Origin: Rhodocyclaceae bacterium
Lineage (GTDB): Bacteria; Pseudomonadota; Gammaproteobacteria; Burkholderiales; Rhodocyclaceae
Length of the DNA: 38,892 nucleotides
Direction of reading: 5' to 3'
Assembly: GCA_013426785.1 (NCBI GenBank)
Contig: JACDZI010000024.1
Location: 1 to 38,892, forward strand
The stretch's first letter is position 1; each line of letters begins with the position of its first letter. The position numbers and the translations under genes are program-made. Positions 1-8,383 of this stretch are shown piece after piece. The notes under the pieces were generated by a model that worked only from the letters and a program-made list of their open reading frames with translations, searched no databases and had not been told where the DNA came from.

Positions 1-53
1 AGCATGACAATGAAATCGTTCACTCCAATCAACACTTATTCAGTGTTTCCCTA

Positions 54-512
54 ATGGCAAAAATTACAAAAATCACCCTCTCACTCGCTTCAGCACTGAT
101 GGTCTCCGGCACGGTCATGGCCGCCGAAATCGAACCGGCCAGGGAAGCCAGCTTCAACAAAGTCGATCTTAACGACAGCGGCAGGCTGTCGCTGGTCGAA
201 CTCGGCAAAGTCTCCGGCCCCGAGTTCGCCTTCATGAAGAAGAATTTCAAGGCGATGGACATCAACAAGGATGGGCACATCACCCTCGTCGAGCAGCAGG
301 CCTACCTGGCGAAAAGCAAAACCGTGGCGACCACCGCGAAGAAAACCGTCGCCAAGGACCAGTGCCAGCCGAATTGCGGCGTGGTCACCGCCACCGATCG
401 CTACAAGGTTGAGAGAGAGGGCGGTGTGCTGGGTGCCGTCGCTGGCGCCGTGGCCGGCGACCTGTTCGGCAACCAAGTCGACGGCCAGCTATCGGCGTAC
501 AGCGGCAAATGA
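54..512 (+). CDS. Secreted EF-hand protein with C-terminal glycine-zipper segment
   Basis: A 152-residue protein with a typical Sec signal peptide (about residues 1-23, cleavage near VMA-AE). Two EF-hand calcium-binding loops are visible: DLNDSGRLSLVE at residues 38-49 and DINKDGHITLVE at 69-80, both with acidic residues at the usual ligand positions. A Lys/Thr/Ala-rich linker follows, then a Cys pair (about residues 103 and 107), and a glycine-zipper-like stretch, GGVLGAVAGAVAGDLFG, near residues 123-139. That resembles the membrane-associated segment of 17-kDa surface-antigen proteins. It probably acts in the periplasm or at the outer membrane and binds calcium; a specific role cannot be named. 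The stop codon lies one base before the next start. No strong ribosome binding site precedes the ATG. Confidence 0.8.
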   Translation: MAKITKITLSLASALMVSGTVMAAEIEPAREASFNKVDLNDSGRLSLVELGKVSGPEFAFMKKNFKAMDINKDGHITLVEQQAYLAKSKTVATTAKKTVAKDQCQPNCGVVTATDRYKVEREGGVLGAVAGAVAGDLFGNQVDGQLSAYSGK

Positions 513-513
513 C

Positions 514-1719
514 ATGACCCCGGTCGCCATCGTCGGCGCCGGCCCGGCCGGCCTGATGGCGGCCGAGGTGATCAGTGCCGCCGGCATCGCGGTGGATGTT
601 TATGACGCGATGCCCACTGCCGGACGCAAGTTACTGCGCGCCGGCATCGGTGGCCTCAACATCACCCATTCCGAGCCCCTGGCTGATTTCCTCACCCGCT
701 ATGGCGAACGACAAGATATCGTCGCGCGCTGGCTGGCCGACTTCGGTCCGCAGGCCTTGCGCGATTGGGCGCGAGGGCTCGGCATCGAGACCTTCATCGG
801 TAGTTCCGGCCGGGTATTTCCGCAGGGCATGAAAGCGGCACCGCTGCTGCGTTCCTGGCTGCAACGGTTACAAACGCAGGGGGTCCGCTTCCACCCGCAG
901 CACCGTTGGCTGGGCTGGACTGACGATGGTGGCTTGCGCTTTGCCACCCCTGACGGCGAAAAAAAAGTCGGCGCTGGCGGGTCGGCCACCGTGTTGGCTT
1001 TGGGCGGTGGCAGCTGGGCACGGCTCGGTGCCGATGGTGCCTGGGTCCCCTTGCTGGCGGCACGCGGCATTCAGGTCGCCCCACTGCGACCGGCCAACTG
1101 CGGTTTCGATGTGAGCTGGAGCGCGCACCTGCGCGAGCGCTGCGCCGGCCAGCCGGTCAAAGGCGTGCTCGCCCGTTTCGGCAACCTGGTGCGGCAAGGC
1201 GATCTGATCCTCACCCGCCACGGTGTCGAGGGCGGGGTGATCTACGCGCTCGCCGCGCCGTTGCGCGATGCGCTGAAACGGGACGGACAGGCCACGCTGA
1301 ACCTCGATCTGGTGCCCGGTCGCGATTCCGCTCGTCTCACTGCCGACTTGCAGCAGCCCCATGGCCACGACTCCTTCGCCAACCATCTGCGGCGACGCGC
1401 CGGCATCACGGGCGCCAAGGCCGCACTGCTATACGAAACGACCGCGGCTGCACAACGCTGCGACCCCGTGCAACTGGCGACAGCGCTCAAGTCACTGCCA
1501 TTGGTACTCGTCGCCCCTCGGCCCATCGACGAAGCGATCAGTACCGCAGGCGGCATCACTTTCAGCGAATTGACCGATGAACTCATGCTGAGACGACTGC
1601 CGAGCACATTCTGCGCTGGGGAAATGCTGGATTGGGAGGCGCCTACCGGCGGCTATTTGCTGTCCGCCTGTTTCGCCAGCGGCCGGATCGCCGGTCGGGG
1701 CGTACTCGCCTATCTATAA
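514..1719 (+). CDS. BaiN/HI0933-like FAD-dependent oxidoreductase (TIGR03862-type flavoprotein)
   Basis: A 401-residue flavoprotein. The start at ATG 514 is chosen because it gives the dinucleotide-binding N-terminus MTPVAIVGAGPAGLMAAE (GxGxxG at residues 8-13). Other family signatures are GRKLLRAGIGGLNITHSE, VLALGGGSWARLGADGAW and the C-terminal TGGYLLSACFASGRIAGRG, which closes the FAD site. The family includes uncharacterised NAD(P)/FAD-dependent oxidoreductases related to HI0933 and BaiN; the substrate is unknown. Residues about 150-158 (KKVGAGGSA) are encoded by a copy of the dispersed 24-base repeat (963-986), placed just before the conserved VLALGGGSW strand, where homologues are expected to vary. 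The gene follows the EF-hand gene after one base, so the two are probably co-transcribed. Confidence 0.85.
   Translation: MTPVAIVGAGPAGLMAAEVISAAGIAVDVYDAMPTAGRKLLRAGIGGLNITHSEPLADFLTRYGERQDIVARWLADFGPQALRDWARGLGIETFIGSSGRVFPQGMKAAPLLRSWLQRLQTQGVRFHPQHRWLGWTDDGGLRFATPDGEKKVGAGGSATVLALGGGSWARLGADGAWVPLLAARGIQVAPLRPANCGFDVSWSAHLRERCAGQPVKGVLARFGNLVRQGDLILTRHGVEGGVIYALAAPLRDALKRDGQATLNLDLVPGRDSARLTADLQQPHGHDSFANHLRRRAGITGAKAALLYETTAAAQRCDPVQLATALKSLPLVLVAPRPIDEAISTAGGITFSELTDELMLRRLPSTFCAGEMLDWEAPTGGYLLSACFASGRIAGRGVLAYL
963..986 (-). repeat. Dispersed 24-bp repeat, copy A (inside the flavoprotein gene)
   Basis: Matches the reverse complement of the family consensus (GCCGT then CCYGCCAGCGCCGACTTTT) with one mismatch. 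On the + strand it begins with an A tract that runs eight bases in total. It is translated as KVGAGGS in the host gene. Confidence 0.8.
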
Positions 1720-1790
1720 CTTTCGTCCAATAGGCAAAACCGCTCTAAGGTTGTACGCTTCGCGCCATTGGGAATCTGGGGAGGAAACCA

Positions 1791-2543
1791 ATGACGGCAG
1801 GGCAGCATCCACCGGGCGCGGTGAGTTGCGCGCAAACAGGATTCTTCGCCATGGCCGACGCCTCGCCAGCGATGATCTGGGTCCGCTGTGTCGCCTGGGT
1901 CGAAGGCGTTCACCCCGATGACCTGCAAGCCTGCGTGGATGCCTATATCCGGCATTTCGACGCCTGGGGCATTTCCTTCTGGAGTACCGTTTGCGCCGTC
2001 ATGACAGCGAATACCGCTGGATTCTCGATTCAGGTACGCCTCGCTATGACAGCACGGGAAATTTCGAGGGCTACAACGGTATCTGCTTCGACATCCACGA
2101 GCGCAAGTTGTGTGAAGAGAAGCAGCGCGCCCTAATCAATAAGCTCGAACATCAGGCACAAACCGACTACCTGACGGGCCTGCCCAACCGTCGCCATTTT
2201 TTCGCGCTGGCGGATCTCGAGTTGAATCGCACACGGCGCTACGGAGGATCCTTGTCCCCGCTGATGATCGACATCGATCACTTCAAGGACATCAATGATC
2301 TTCACGGTCACCAGGCAGGTGACCTCGTTCTGACGACTTTTCTGGAGACCTGCCGCGCCACCCTGCGGGAAATCGATGCGCACCACCCTGCCAGATGGCC
2401 AGTCGGTCGGGATTACCGCCTCGTTCGGCGTGACCAGCGTGACCCAGGAATCGATCAATCTGGACGGGCTGATGCAGCAGACCGATCATGCGTTGTACGG
2501 GGCCAGGCTGGCTGGGTGTAACCGCGTGCTGGCTCACCTCTGA
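1791..2543 (+). pseudogene. Decayed PAS-GGDEF diguanylate cyclase
   Basis: The start (ATG 1791) has a good ribosome binding site (GAGGAA). The N-terminus reads as a PAS domain: FFAMADASPAMIWV, then a jump to WVEGVHPDDLQACVDAYIRHFDA, with the central PAS residues (roughly 20) missing. Near 1980 the frame shifts: the PAS C-terminus EYRLRRHDSEYRWILDSG continues in another frame through GYNGICFDIHERK and the GGDEF N-terminal part DYLTGLPNRRHFFALADLE, MIDIDHFKDIND. After CRATLREID (about 2375) the sequence jumps, again out of frame, to TLPDGQSVGITASFGVTS and a normal GGDEF tail ending at stop 2541-2543. The segment with the catalytic GG(D/E)EF motif is deleted. With at least three lesions, it cannot make an active diguanylate cyclase. 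Boundaries of the lost segments are inferred from family architecture. Confidence 0.85.
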
Positions 2544-2554
2544 ACAATATAGAC

Positions 2555-3442
2555 CTATTCGAGCACCAGCGCCAGCGCCAGTGGGATGAACAGCAAGGAA
2601 CCGAGGTTGCCCAGCATCACCAGGGAGGCGACCTTGCCCGGTTCCTGGTGATAGCGTTCGGCAAAGACGTAGTTGAGTACCGCTGGCGGCAGGGCGCCAA
2701 ACACCAGCAGCATGGTGGCATCCCGCTCCGACAAACCCAAGGCCTTGCCCAGCCCCCAGGCGAGGGTCATCCCGACCAAGGGGCGAAACACTGCACCGAC
2801 CAGGCCGATCCGCAGATCCGAAAATGTCGATACCGCCAGGCGCACCCCCAGCGAAAACAGCAGCAGCGGCACCGCAACATCGCCAACCAGCTTGATCGAC
2901 AGGTAAAGCGGTGGCCAGACCTCGATGCCAGCCAGATTGACAGCGAAGGCCACCAGCGCGGCGAAGGTAACCGGCACCCGCCAGAGGTTCCGCAGACGCG
3001 CATGGTGGTCGAGCAACCACGTGCCGAGCGTGTAGTGCAGCGTATTTTCGACGAAGAACAATACCACGGCGGCCGGCAGGGCGGCCTCGCCGAAGGCCAG
3101 CATCATCAGCGGCAGCCCCATGTTGCCCGCATTGACGAACATCATCGGCGGCGTAAAGGTCTTGGGCTGCTCGCGTAACAACCGGGCCAATCCCCAGGCC
3201 AGCAACCCCGACCCCAACAGCATCACCAGCGCACCGATCGCCAGGCGGTCGAATGCCGCGAGGTCAAAGCTCTTTGCCGTCAGCGCGGCGAACACGAGTG
3301 CCGGGACGAAGATCTCCATGTTGAGCTGGTTGGCGAACGTCATGTCGATGCCGCCGCGGGTATGCCGGTAGCGCGCGTAGAGCCAGCCCGCCACAACGAT
3401 GGCGAAGATCGGAAAAACGATGGCGAGGATGCGCAGCAGCAT
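2555..3442 (-). CDS. Auxin efflux carrier (AEC) family permease
   Basis: A 295-residue, very hydrophobic protein with about ten membrane segments. It has AEC family features: an N-terminal half starting MLLRILAIVFPIFAIVVAGWL, the motif FVNAGNMGLPLMMLAFGE in the middle, and a second homologous half with VLNYVFAERYHQEP near the end. Bacterial members (MdcF/YwkB-type) move malonate, malate or other organic acids; the substrate here is not determinable. It starts three bases after the dctM stop and is the last gene of the TRAP operon. This suggests that both transporters handle the same or related carboxylates, possibly in opposite directions; that is inference. Confidence 0.85.
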   Translation of the reverse strand: MLLRILAIVFPIFAIVVAGWLYARYRHTRGGIDMTFANQLNMEIFVPALVFAALTAKSFDLAAFDRLAIGALVMLLGSGLLAWGLARLLREQPKTFTPPMMFVNAGNMGLPLMMLAFGEAALPAAVVLFFVENTLHYTLGTWLLDHHARLRNLWRVPVTFAALVAFAVNLAGIEVWPPLYLSIKLVGDVAVPLLLFSLGVRLAVSTFSDLRIGLVGAVFRPLVGMTLAWGLGKALGLSERDATMLLVFGALPPAVLNYVFAERYHQEPGKVASLVMLGNLGSLLFIPLALALVLE

Positions 3443-3445
3443 CCC

Positions 3446-4729
3446 TTACAGATAACCCAGGGTACGCGGTAGCCAGAGGGCAATGTCGGGCACGAAGGTC
3501 ACGAGGAACATCGCACCTGTCATGGCCAGGACCATCCATAGCACCCAGCTGACCGTGGTTTCCATGCCGATGCCCGCCATGCGCGAGGTCACCATCAGGT
3601 TGACACCCATCGGCGGAGTGAATTGGCCGATGGCCATGTTCATGGTGATGATCACGCCGAACCAGACCAGATCCCAGTTGAAGTGGATCGCGATCGGCAC
3701 CAGCAGCGGCAGGAAGATGAAGTAGATCGAGATCGCGTCGAGAAACATACCGGCAACCAGTAACAGCAACTGGATCACGATCAGCATGACGAACTCGTGC
3801 AGTCCTGCGCCGAGCAGGGCCTTGGCGAGGTGATCGAAGGTGCCCAGCGTACTGCTGGCCCAGGCGAAGACGCTAGCCAGCGCTACGACGCAAAGGATCA
3901 CCGAGGAAATCTCCGCCGATTCGACCAGCACCTGATAAAGGTCGCGCCAGCGCAGGTTGCGATAGACCACCATGCCGACGAAGAAACCGTAGAACACCGC
4001 CACTACCGCTGCCTCGGTGGGGGTAAACAAGCCGCTACGGATACCGCCGAGAATAATGATCGGGGCGGCCAGGCCCCAGCCCGCCTCCTTCATGCTTTGC
4101 CAGAAGGGCGGACGCGGTTCGGCCGGATGTGCTTCAAAGCCGTTTTTTACCGACAGCCACCAGGCAACGAGGATCAGCGTCAGGCCGGAAAGAATGCCGG
4201 GGATCAGCCCGCCGGCAAACAGCGCCGGTACCGAGGCCTGTGGCACCAGCAGGCTGTAGATGACGAATGCAATCGATGGAGGAATCAGGATGCCGGTCGA
4301 GCCGGCAGCGGCGATCACGCTGGCAGTAAAGGCCCGCGGATAGCCTGCCTTGAGCATCGAGGGCAACATCACGGCGCCGACCGCCGCCGAGTCGGCCGGG
4401 CCGGAACCGGAAATGCCACCCATGATCATCGCCACGAGAATGGCCACGATGGCGAGCGCGCCCTGGCGCTGGCCGACCACGGCCGAAGCAAAGCGCACAA
4501 TGCTGGCAGCGACGCCGACCCGCTCGAAGATCATGCCGGCAATGACGAAGACGGGGATCGCCATCAGCGGATACTTGGCGATGCCGGTATAGACGTTGGT
4601 GGGCAACGACATCATGCCCATGCCGGTGGCGGCGACCACCGCCGTGCCGGCCAGGCCCATCGCCACGGCGATGGGCACACCTGCCAGCATCAGGACAAGA
4701 AAGATGCCGAACAGCAGCCAGTCCATCAT
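3446..4729 (-). CDS. dctM: TRAP transporter large permease (DctM family)
   Basis: A 427-residue integral membrane protein of the TRAP large-subunit family, with about twelve hydrophobic segments. Recognisable stretches include GIFLVLMLAGVPIAVAMG, the first core motif GGISGSGPADSAAVG, GSTGILIPPSIAFVIY and the C-terminal FTPPMGVNLMVTSRMAG. The start at 4729 is preferred over an upstream in-frame start at 4810 because it gives the normal N-terminus (MMDWLLFG) and a 4-base ATGA overlap with the dctQ stop, a sign of translational coupling. It forms the sodium-driven channel of a tripartite ATP-independent periplasmic transporter with DctQ and DctP. The substrate is probably a C4-dicarboxylate or similar organic acid, but is not proved by sequence. 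Confidence 0.93.
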   Translation of the reverse strand: MMDWLLFGIFLVLMLAGVPIAVAMGLAGTAVVAATGMGMMSLPTNVYTGIAKYPLMAIPVFVIAGMIFERVGVAASIVRFASAVVGQRQGALAIVAILVAMIMGGISGSGPADSAAVGAVMLPSMLKAGYPRAFTASVIAAAGSTGILIPPSIAFVIYSLLVPQASVPALFAGGLIPGILSGLTLILVAWWLSVKNGFEAHPAEPRPPFWQSMKEAGWGLAAPIIILGGIRSGLFTPTEAAVVAVFYGFFVGMVVYRNLRWRDLYQVLVESAEISSVILCVVALASVFAWASSTLGTFDHLAKALLGAGLHEFVMLIVIQLLLLVAGMFLDAISIYFIFLPLLVPIAIHFNWDLVWFGVIITMNMAIGQFTPPMGVNLMVTSRMAGIGMETTVSWVLWMVLAMTGAMFLVTFVPDIALWLPRTLGYL

Positions 4730-5202
4730 GGCAGCTTCTTGCGCAGTACGCCGATCAGGCGCAGCAAGATCAGCAGCGACAACAATGGTAGCCAGATCGA
4801 ATACCACCACTGCGGCACCCCCAGCGAGGGGGAGGTCACCTCAAAGCGGTAGTCGTCCCAAGCCATGCGTGTGCCGTACCACGCCAGCAGCCCGAACATC
4901 AATAACGAACTGCCGGTAGCCAGGCGCGCGCCGACACGTCGCAGCGCAGGTTTGTACTCGACCAGGTAACCGATGGCGATGTGGTGGTTGCCGGCAAAGG
5001 CATGGGAAGCACCGACCAGGGTCAGAAAGACCAGCAACACGACCGATACTTCCTCGGTAAAGGCAAAGGAGATGTGGGTGAAGTAACGCACCAGCACGTT
5101 CGCCATGGTCAGCAGGCATAGCGCGCCCATCGACATGGCCATGAGAAAACGCTCGACAGCAGAGAGTCGGTCTCCGCCGTCGTGATGTTGCCCTTCAGTC
5201 AT
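4726..5202 (-). CDS. dctQ: TRAP transporter small permease (DctQ family)
   Basis: A 158-residue protein with four hydrophobic segments, as expected of the TRAP small membrane subunit. Characteristic stretches are TMANVLVRYFTHISFAFTEEVSVVLLVFLTLVGA and the region near residue 130, PSLGVPQWWYSIWLPL, which resembles the family P-x-W motif. It associates with DctM in the inner membrane. It lies between dctP (3-base gap) and dctM (4-base overlap), the usual dctPQM order. Confidence 0.92.
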   Translation of the reverse strand: MTEGQHHDGGDRLSAVERFLMAMSMGALCLLTMANVLVRYFTHISFAFTEEVSVVLLVFLTLVGASHAFAGNHHIAIGYLVEYKPALRRVGARLATGSSLLMFGLLAWYGTRMAWDDYRFEVTSPSLGVPQWWYSIWLPLLSLLILLRLIGVLRKKLP

Positions 5203-5205
5203 GCA

Positions 5206-6228
5206 TCAGCGCTGGGCGATGGCCCCTTCGGCCTTCTTCACCAGATCGGCGCCGATGGTCTTGGACCACTTTTCATAGACCGGGCGCGTCATCTTGACGA
5301 AAACTTCGCGCTGCTCGGGGGTCAGGCTCGTCACCGTCACGCCGGCCGCTTCGATCTGCTTCAGCACGGCGTTGTCGCTGGCGGCAATGCCCTTGCGTGC
5401 TTTTTCGACGTTTTCCTTGCCGGCTTCCAGCGCCGCCTGCTTCACCGCCTCGCGGTCGGCCGGCGTCCAGCTCGCCCAGACTTCCTTGTTGACGACGAAG
5501 ATCAGCGGATCGGCGACGTAATGCCACAGCGTCAGGTACTTCTGGCCGACGGTCGGCAGCTTGGCGGCGACGAACACCGATAGCGGGTTTTCCTGGCCAT
5601 CGACGGCACCCGAAGCCAGCGCCGGCTGGGCATCGGCCCAGCTCATCTGGGTCGGGTTGGCACCCAGCGCACTGAAGGTTTCGTTATAGAGCGGCGAACC
5701 GACCACACGGAACTTGAAGCCCTTCATATCGGCCGGCGAGGACACCGGGCGCTTGGAATTCGACATTTCGCGGAAACCGTTTTCGCCCCAGGCCAGCGGC
5801 ACGACTTCACGCTGCTCAAGCGTTTTGAACAGCTGCTTGCCGACTTCGCCCTGGGTGAGAGAGTCAATCGCCTTGTAGTCGGGCATCAGGAAGGGCAGCG
5901 AAAACAGGTTGAGTTCCTTGACTTGCGGCGACCAGTTGATGGTCGAGCCGATGGCGAGGTCGATGACGCCCTGGCGGATCGCGGTGAATTCGCGCGTCTG
6001 GTCGCCGCCGACCAGCGAGGTGCCCGGATAAAGCTTGATGTTGATGCGGCCCTGGGTCTTTTCCTTGACCAGCTCGGCCCAGCGCTCGCCAGCCTGGCCC
6101 CAGGGAAAGGCAGTGCCAAGTACGGTGGACAGACGATATTCGGCACGGTAGGCATCAGCGGCCAGCGTCGAACCGGCGACCATCATCATGCAAGCGGCCG
6201 TGGCGACCATGAAAGTTCTGCGCAGCAT
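5206..6228 (-). CDS. dctP: TRAP transporter periplasmic solute-binding protein (DctP family)
   Basis: A 340-residue protein with a signal peptide (about residues 1-23, ending STLA-ADAY). The family features are the early strand YRLSTVLGTAFPWGQAGERWAELV, the substrate-anchoring region MKGFKFRVVGSPLYNETFSALGANPTQMSWADAQPALASGAVDGQENPLS, where the Arg in FRVVGS normally forms the salt bridge to the substrate carboxylate, and the late KMTRPVYEKWSKTIG helix. It captures an organic acid in the periplasm and delivers it to DctQM. It is the first gene of the operon, with ribosome binding site AGGAGAG before ATG 6228. It is transcribed divergently from ribBA. Confidence 0.93.
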   Translation of the reverse strand: MLRRTFMVATAACMMMVAGSTLAADAYRAEYRLSTVLGTAFPWGQAGERWAELVKEKTQGRINIKLYPGTSLVGGDQTREFTAIRQGVIDLAIGSTINWSPQVKELNLFSLPFLMPDYKAIDSLTQGEVGKQLFKTLEQREVVPLAWGENGFREMSNSKRPVSSPADMKGFKFRVVGSPLYNETFSALGANPTQMSWADAQPALASGAVDGQENPLSVFVAAKLPTVGQKYLTLWHYVADPLIFVVNKEVWASWTPADREAVKQAALEAGKENVEKARKGIAASDNAVLKQIEAAGVTVTSLTPEQREVFVKMTRPVYEKWSKTIGADLVKKAEGAIAQR

Positions 6229-6312
6229 TGTTCTCTCCTAGTGTTATCGGGCAAGGGAGGGATTATCGCTCCGGCCGGCGTAAAATGCGCATCTTATTGA
6301 ACGGAGCAAGCC
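6229..6312. promoter_or_regulatory. Divergent intergenic region between dctP and ribBA
   Basis: These 84 bases must carry the promoters for both directions. On the + strand a TAAAAT element (about 6282-6287) could be a -10 for ribBA, but no convincing -35 precedes it. On the - strand a GATAAT element could serve dctP, again with a weak -35. The space is too short for an FMN riboswitch and no such fold is seen. Confidence 0.3.
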
Positions 6313-7413
6313 GTGAGTATCAGCCCTATCCATGACATCGTCGCCGACATCCGCGCCGGCAAAATGGTCATCCTTGTCGACGAAGAGGATCGCGAAAACG
6401 AGGGGGACCTCATCCTCTCCGCCGAGCATGTCACCCCCGAGGCAATCAACTTCATGGTCAAGCACGCACGCGGTCTGGTGTGTCTGACGCTCTCGGAAGA
6501 GCGCTGCCGCCAGCTCGATCTTCCCCTTATGGTACGTGACAATAAAACTCCTTACGGTACGGCCTTCACCGTGTCGATCGAGGCAGCGGAAGGGGTGACC
6601 ACCGGCATTTCGGCGCAGGACCGCGCACGCACCGTGCAGGCCGCCGTGGCAAAGCAGGCCAAGCCGGCCGACATCGTCCAGCCCGGCCACATCTTTCCCT
6701 TGATGGCGCAAAAGGGCGGCGTGCTGGTACGCGCCGGCCATACTGAAGCCGGCTGCGACCTCGCCCATATGGCGGGCTGCGCACCGGCCACCGTAATCTG
6801 CGAGATCCTCAAGGATGACGGCACGATGGCGCGACTGCCCGATCTGTTCGAATTTGCCAGGGAACATGGCATGAAGATCGGTACCATCCGCGATCTGATC
6901 CAGTACCGCTCCGAAAACGAAAAGCTGGTCGAATGCGTGGCCGACAAGGAAGTGGTCTGCACGCATGGCTCGTTCCGCCTGCGCGCCTACAGCGACAAGA
7001 CCAGCGGCGACGTGCATCTGACCCTGACGCGCGGCGAGATCCGCCCCGAGGCCGAAACCTTGGTACGCGTCCATGAACCCGTCTCGGTTCTTGATTTCCT
7101 GGACTGCCACAGCCACCGTCACAGTTTCAGCATCGATCAGGCGCTGCGCACCATTGCAAAATCGGATAGCGGCGTGGTGGTACTGCTGCATCGCAACGAG
7201 ACCGGCAGCGATCTTCTGTCGGTGTTGAAAAACGACGAGGCCAAACCCGCCGCCAAGTGGGATCCGCGCATCTATGGCATCGGCGCGCAGATCTTGCGCG
7301 AACTGGGCGTCGGCAAGATGCGCCTGCTGTCGAGTCCGCGCAAGATGCCGAGCATGGCGGGCTTCGGCCTCGAAATCTGCGGCTATCTTTCTCCCGAGGA
7401 GGCGATGCAATGA
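6313..7413 (+). CDS. ribBA: 3,4-dihydroxy-2-butanone 4-phosphate synthase with degenerate GTP cyclohydrolase II-like domain
   Basis: A 366-residue two-domain protein. Residues 1 to about 205 are RibB, which converts ribulose 5-phosphate to 3,4-dihydroxybutanone 4-phosphate in riboflavin synthesis: [11 protein letters not shown] (acidic metal-binding loop), [36 protein letters not shown]. The C-terminal part is related to RibA but appears non-catalytic: the Zn-binding Cys cluster and CxCGxQ-type motif of GTP cyclohydrolase II are absent, the equivalent region reading [18 protein letters not shown]. The GTG start at 6313 follows an ACGGAG ribosome binding site. The stop overlaps the ribH start (ATGA). 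A separate functional RibA would be needed elsewhere in the genome. Confidence 0.93.
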   Translation: MSISPIHDIVADIRAGKMVILVDEEDRENEGDLILSAEHVTPEAINFMVKHARGLVCLTLSEERCRQLDLPLMVRDNKTPYGTAFTVSIEAAEGVTTGISAQDRARTVQAAVAKQAKPADIVQPGHIFPLMAQKGGVLVRAGHTEAGCDLAHMAGCAPATVICEILKDDGTMARLPDLFEFAREHGMKIGTIRDLIQYRSENEKLVECVADKEVVCTHGSFRLRAYSDKTSGDVHLTLTRGEIRPEAETLVRVHEPVSVLDFLDCHSHRHSFSIDQALRTIAKSDSGVVVLLHRNETGSDLLSVLKNDEAKPAAKWDPRIYGIGAQILRELGVGKMRLLSSPRKMPSMAGFGLEICGYLSPEEAMQ

Positions 7414-7910
7414 GCTTCACTCCTACCGCCAACGCAACTGCCCCCACTGGCCGCTGCGACGAGCTGCGTGAAATCGAGCCGAACCTGACCGGCGCCGGGT
7501 TGCGCATCGGTATCGTGATGGCACGCTTCAACAAGGATGTGGGCGAAGGCCTACTTTCGGGTTGCTGCCACGAACTGCGCCGCCTCGGCGTGACGGATAT
7601 CACGCTGGCCAGTGTGCCGGGCGCGCTCGAAATCCCGCTAAGCTTGCAGGCGATGGCGCAAAGCGGCAAGTTCGATGCGCTGGTGGCCCTCGGTTGCGTG
7701 ATCCGCGGGGAGACCTACCATTTCGAGATCGTCTCGAATGAGTCGGCCCGTGGCATCACCGATGTGCAATTGAATACCGGAATCTCCATTGCCAACGCCG
7801 TACTGACCGTCGATAACGACGCGCAGGCCGAAGTGCGCATGATCCAGAAGGGCACCGAAGCGGCACAATGCGCCGTCGAGATGTGTAATCTGTTGAAAGC
7901 ATTGAAATGA
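7410..7910 (+). CDS. ribH: 6,7-dimethyl-8-ribityllumazine synthase
   Basis: A 166-residue lumazine synthase. It condenses the RibB product with 5-amino-6-ribitylaminouracil in the penultimate step of riboflavin synthesis and normally assembles into pentamers or capsids. Family motifs: [53 protein letters not shown] (with the catalytic-region His) and the C-terminal [17 protein letters not shown]. The start at 7410 is chosen over an upstream in-frame start because it overlaps the ribBA stop by ATGA and gives the usual length, with a modest N-terminal extension. Confidence 0.95.
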   Translation: MSFTPTANATAPTGRCDELREIEPNLTGAGLRIGIVMARFNKDVGEGLLSGCCHELRRLGVTDITLASVPGALEIPLSLQAMAQSGKFDALVALGCVIRGETYHFEIVSNESARGITDVQLNTGISIANAVLTVDNDAQAEVRMIQKGTEAAQCAVEMCNLLKALK

Positions 7911-8374
7911 GTAGTATGCCGGTGAATCCCGTGAAGCCCCCCGGCAAGCCAACCTCGCCGCGCCACCGCGCCCGCGAATTCGTCGTGCAAGGGCTGTACC
8001 AATATCTGGTGGGCGGGCAGGACGCCGCTGCCATCATCGTTCAGGCCGAGTCGGTCAAAGGTTTCGACAAGGTGAATCGCCCACTCTACGACGCGCTGCT
8101 CGACGGCGTGCTCAATCACGTCACCGAACTGCAGGCCCTGCTCGAACCTCACATCGAGCGGTCCTGGACGGAAGTTTCGCCGATCGAGCGCGGCATCCTG
8201 CTGATGGCTACCTGCGAGTTGCAGCAGCATCTAGAAACGCCCTACCGCGTCGTCCTCAACGAAGCCATCGAGTTGACCAAGTCCTATGGCGGTACCGACG
8301 GCCACAAGTTTGTCAATGGCGTACTCGACAAGCTGGCCCCCCAATTGCGGCCGCACGAAATTACGAGCAAGTAA
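7907..8374 (+). CDS. nusB: Transcription antitermination factor NusB
   Basis: A 155-residue all-helical protein. NusB pairs with S10 (NusE) to bind boxA RNA and support antitermination of rRNA operons. Seen here: [18 protein letters not shown] (Arg-rich N-terminal helix that contacts RNA), [17 protein letters not shown], and the C-terminal motif [33 protein letters not shown], which is almost invariant in the family. The start overlaps the ribH stop by ATGA; linkage with ribH is widespread in proteobacteria. Confidence 0.96.
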   Translation: MSSMPVNPVKPPGKPTSPRHRAREFVVQGLYQYLVGGQDAAAIIVQAESVKGFDKVNRPLYDALLDGVLNHVTELQALLEPHIERSWTEVSPIERGILLMATCELQQHLETPYRVVLNEAIELTKSYGGTDGHKFVNGVLDKLAPQLRPHEITSK

Positions 8375-8383
8375 GATTCGGGG

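Noticed and set aside
6229-6312. FMN riboswitch upstream of ribBA
   Set aside because: The intergenic space is only 84 bases and no RFN-type conserved segments are present.
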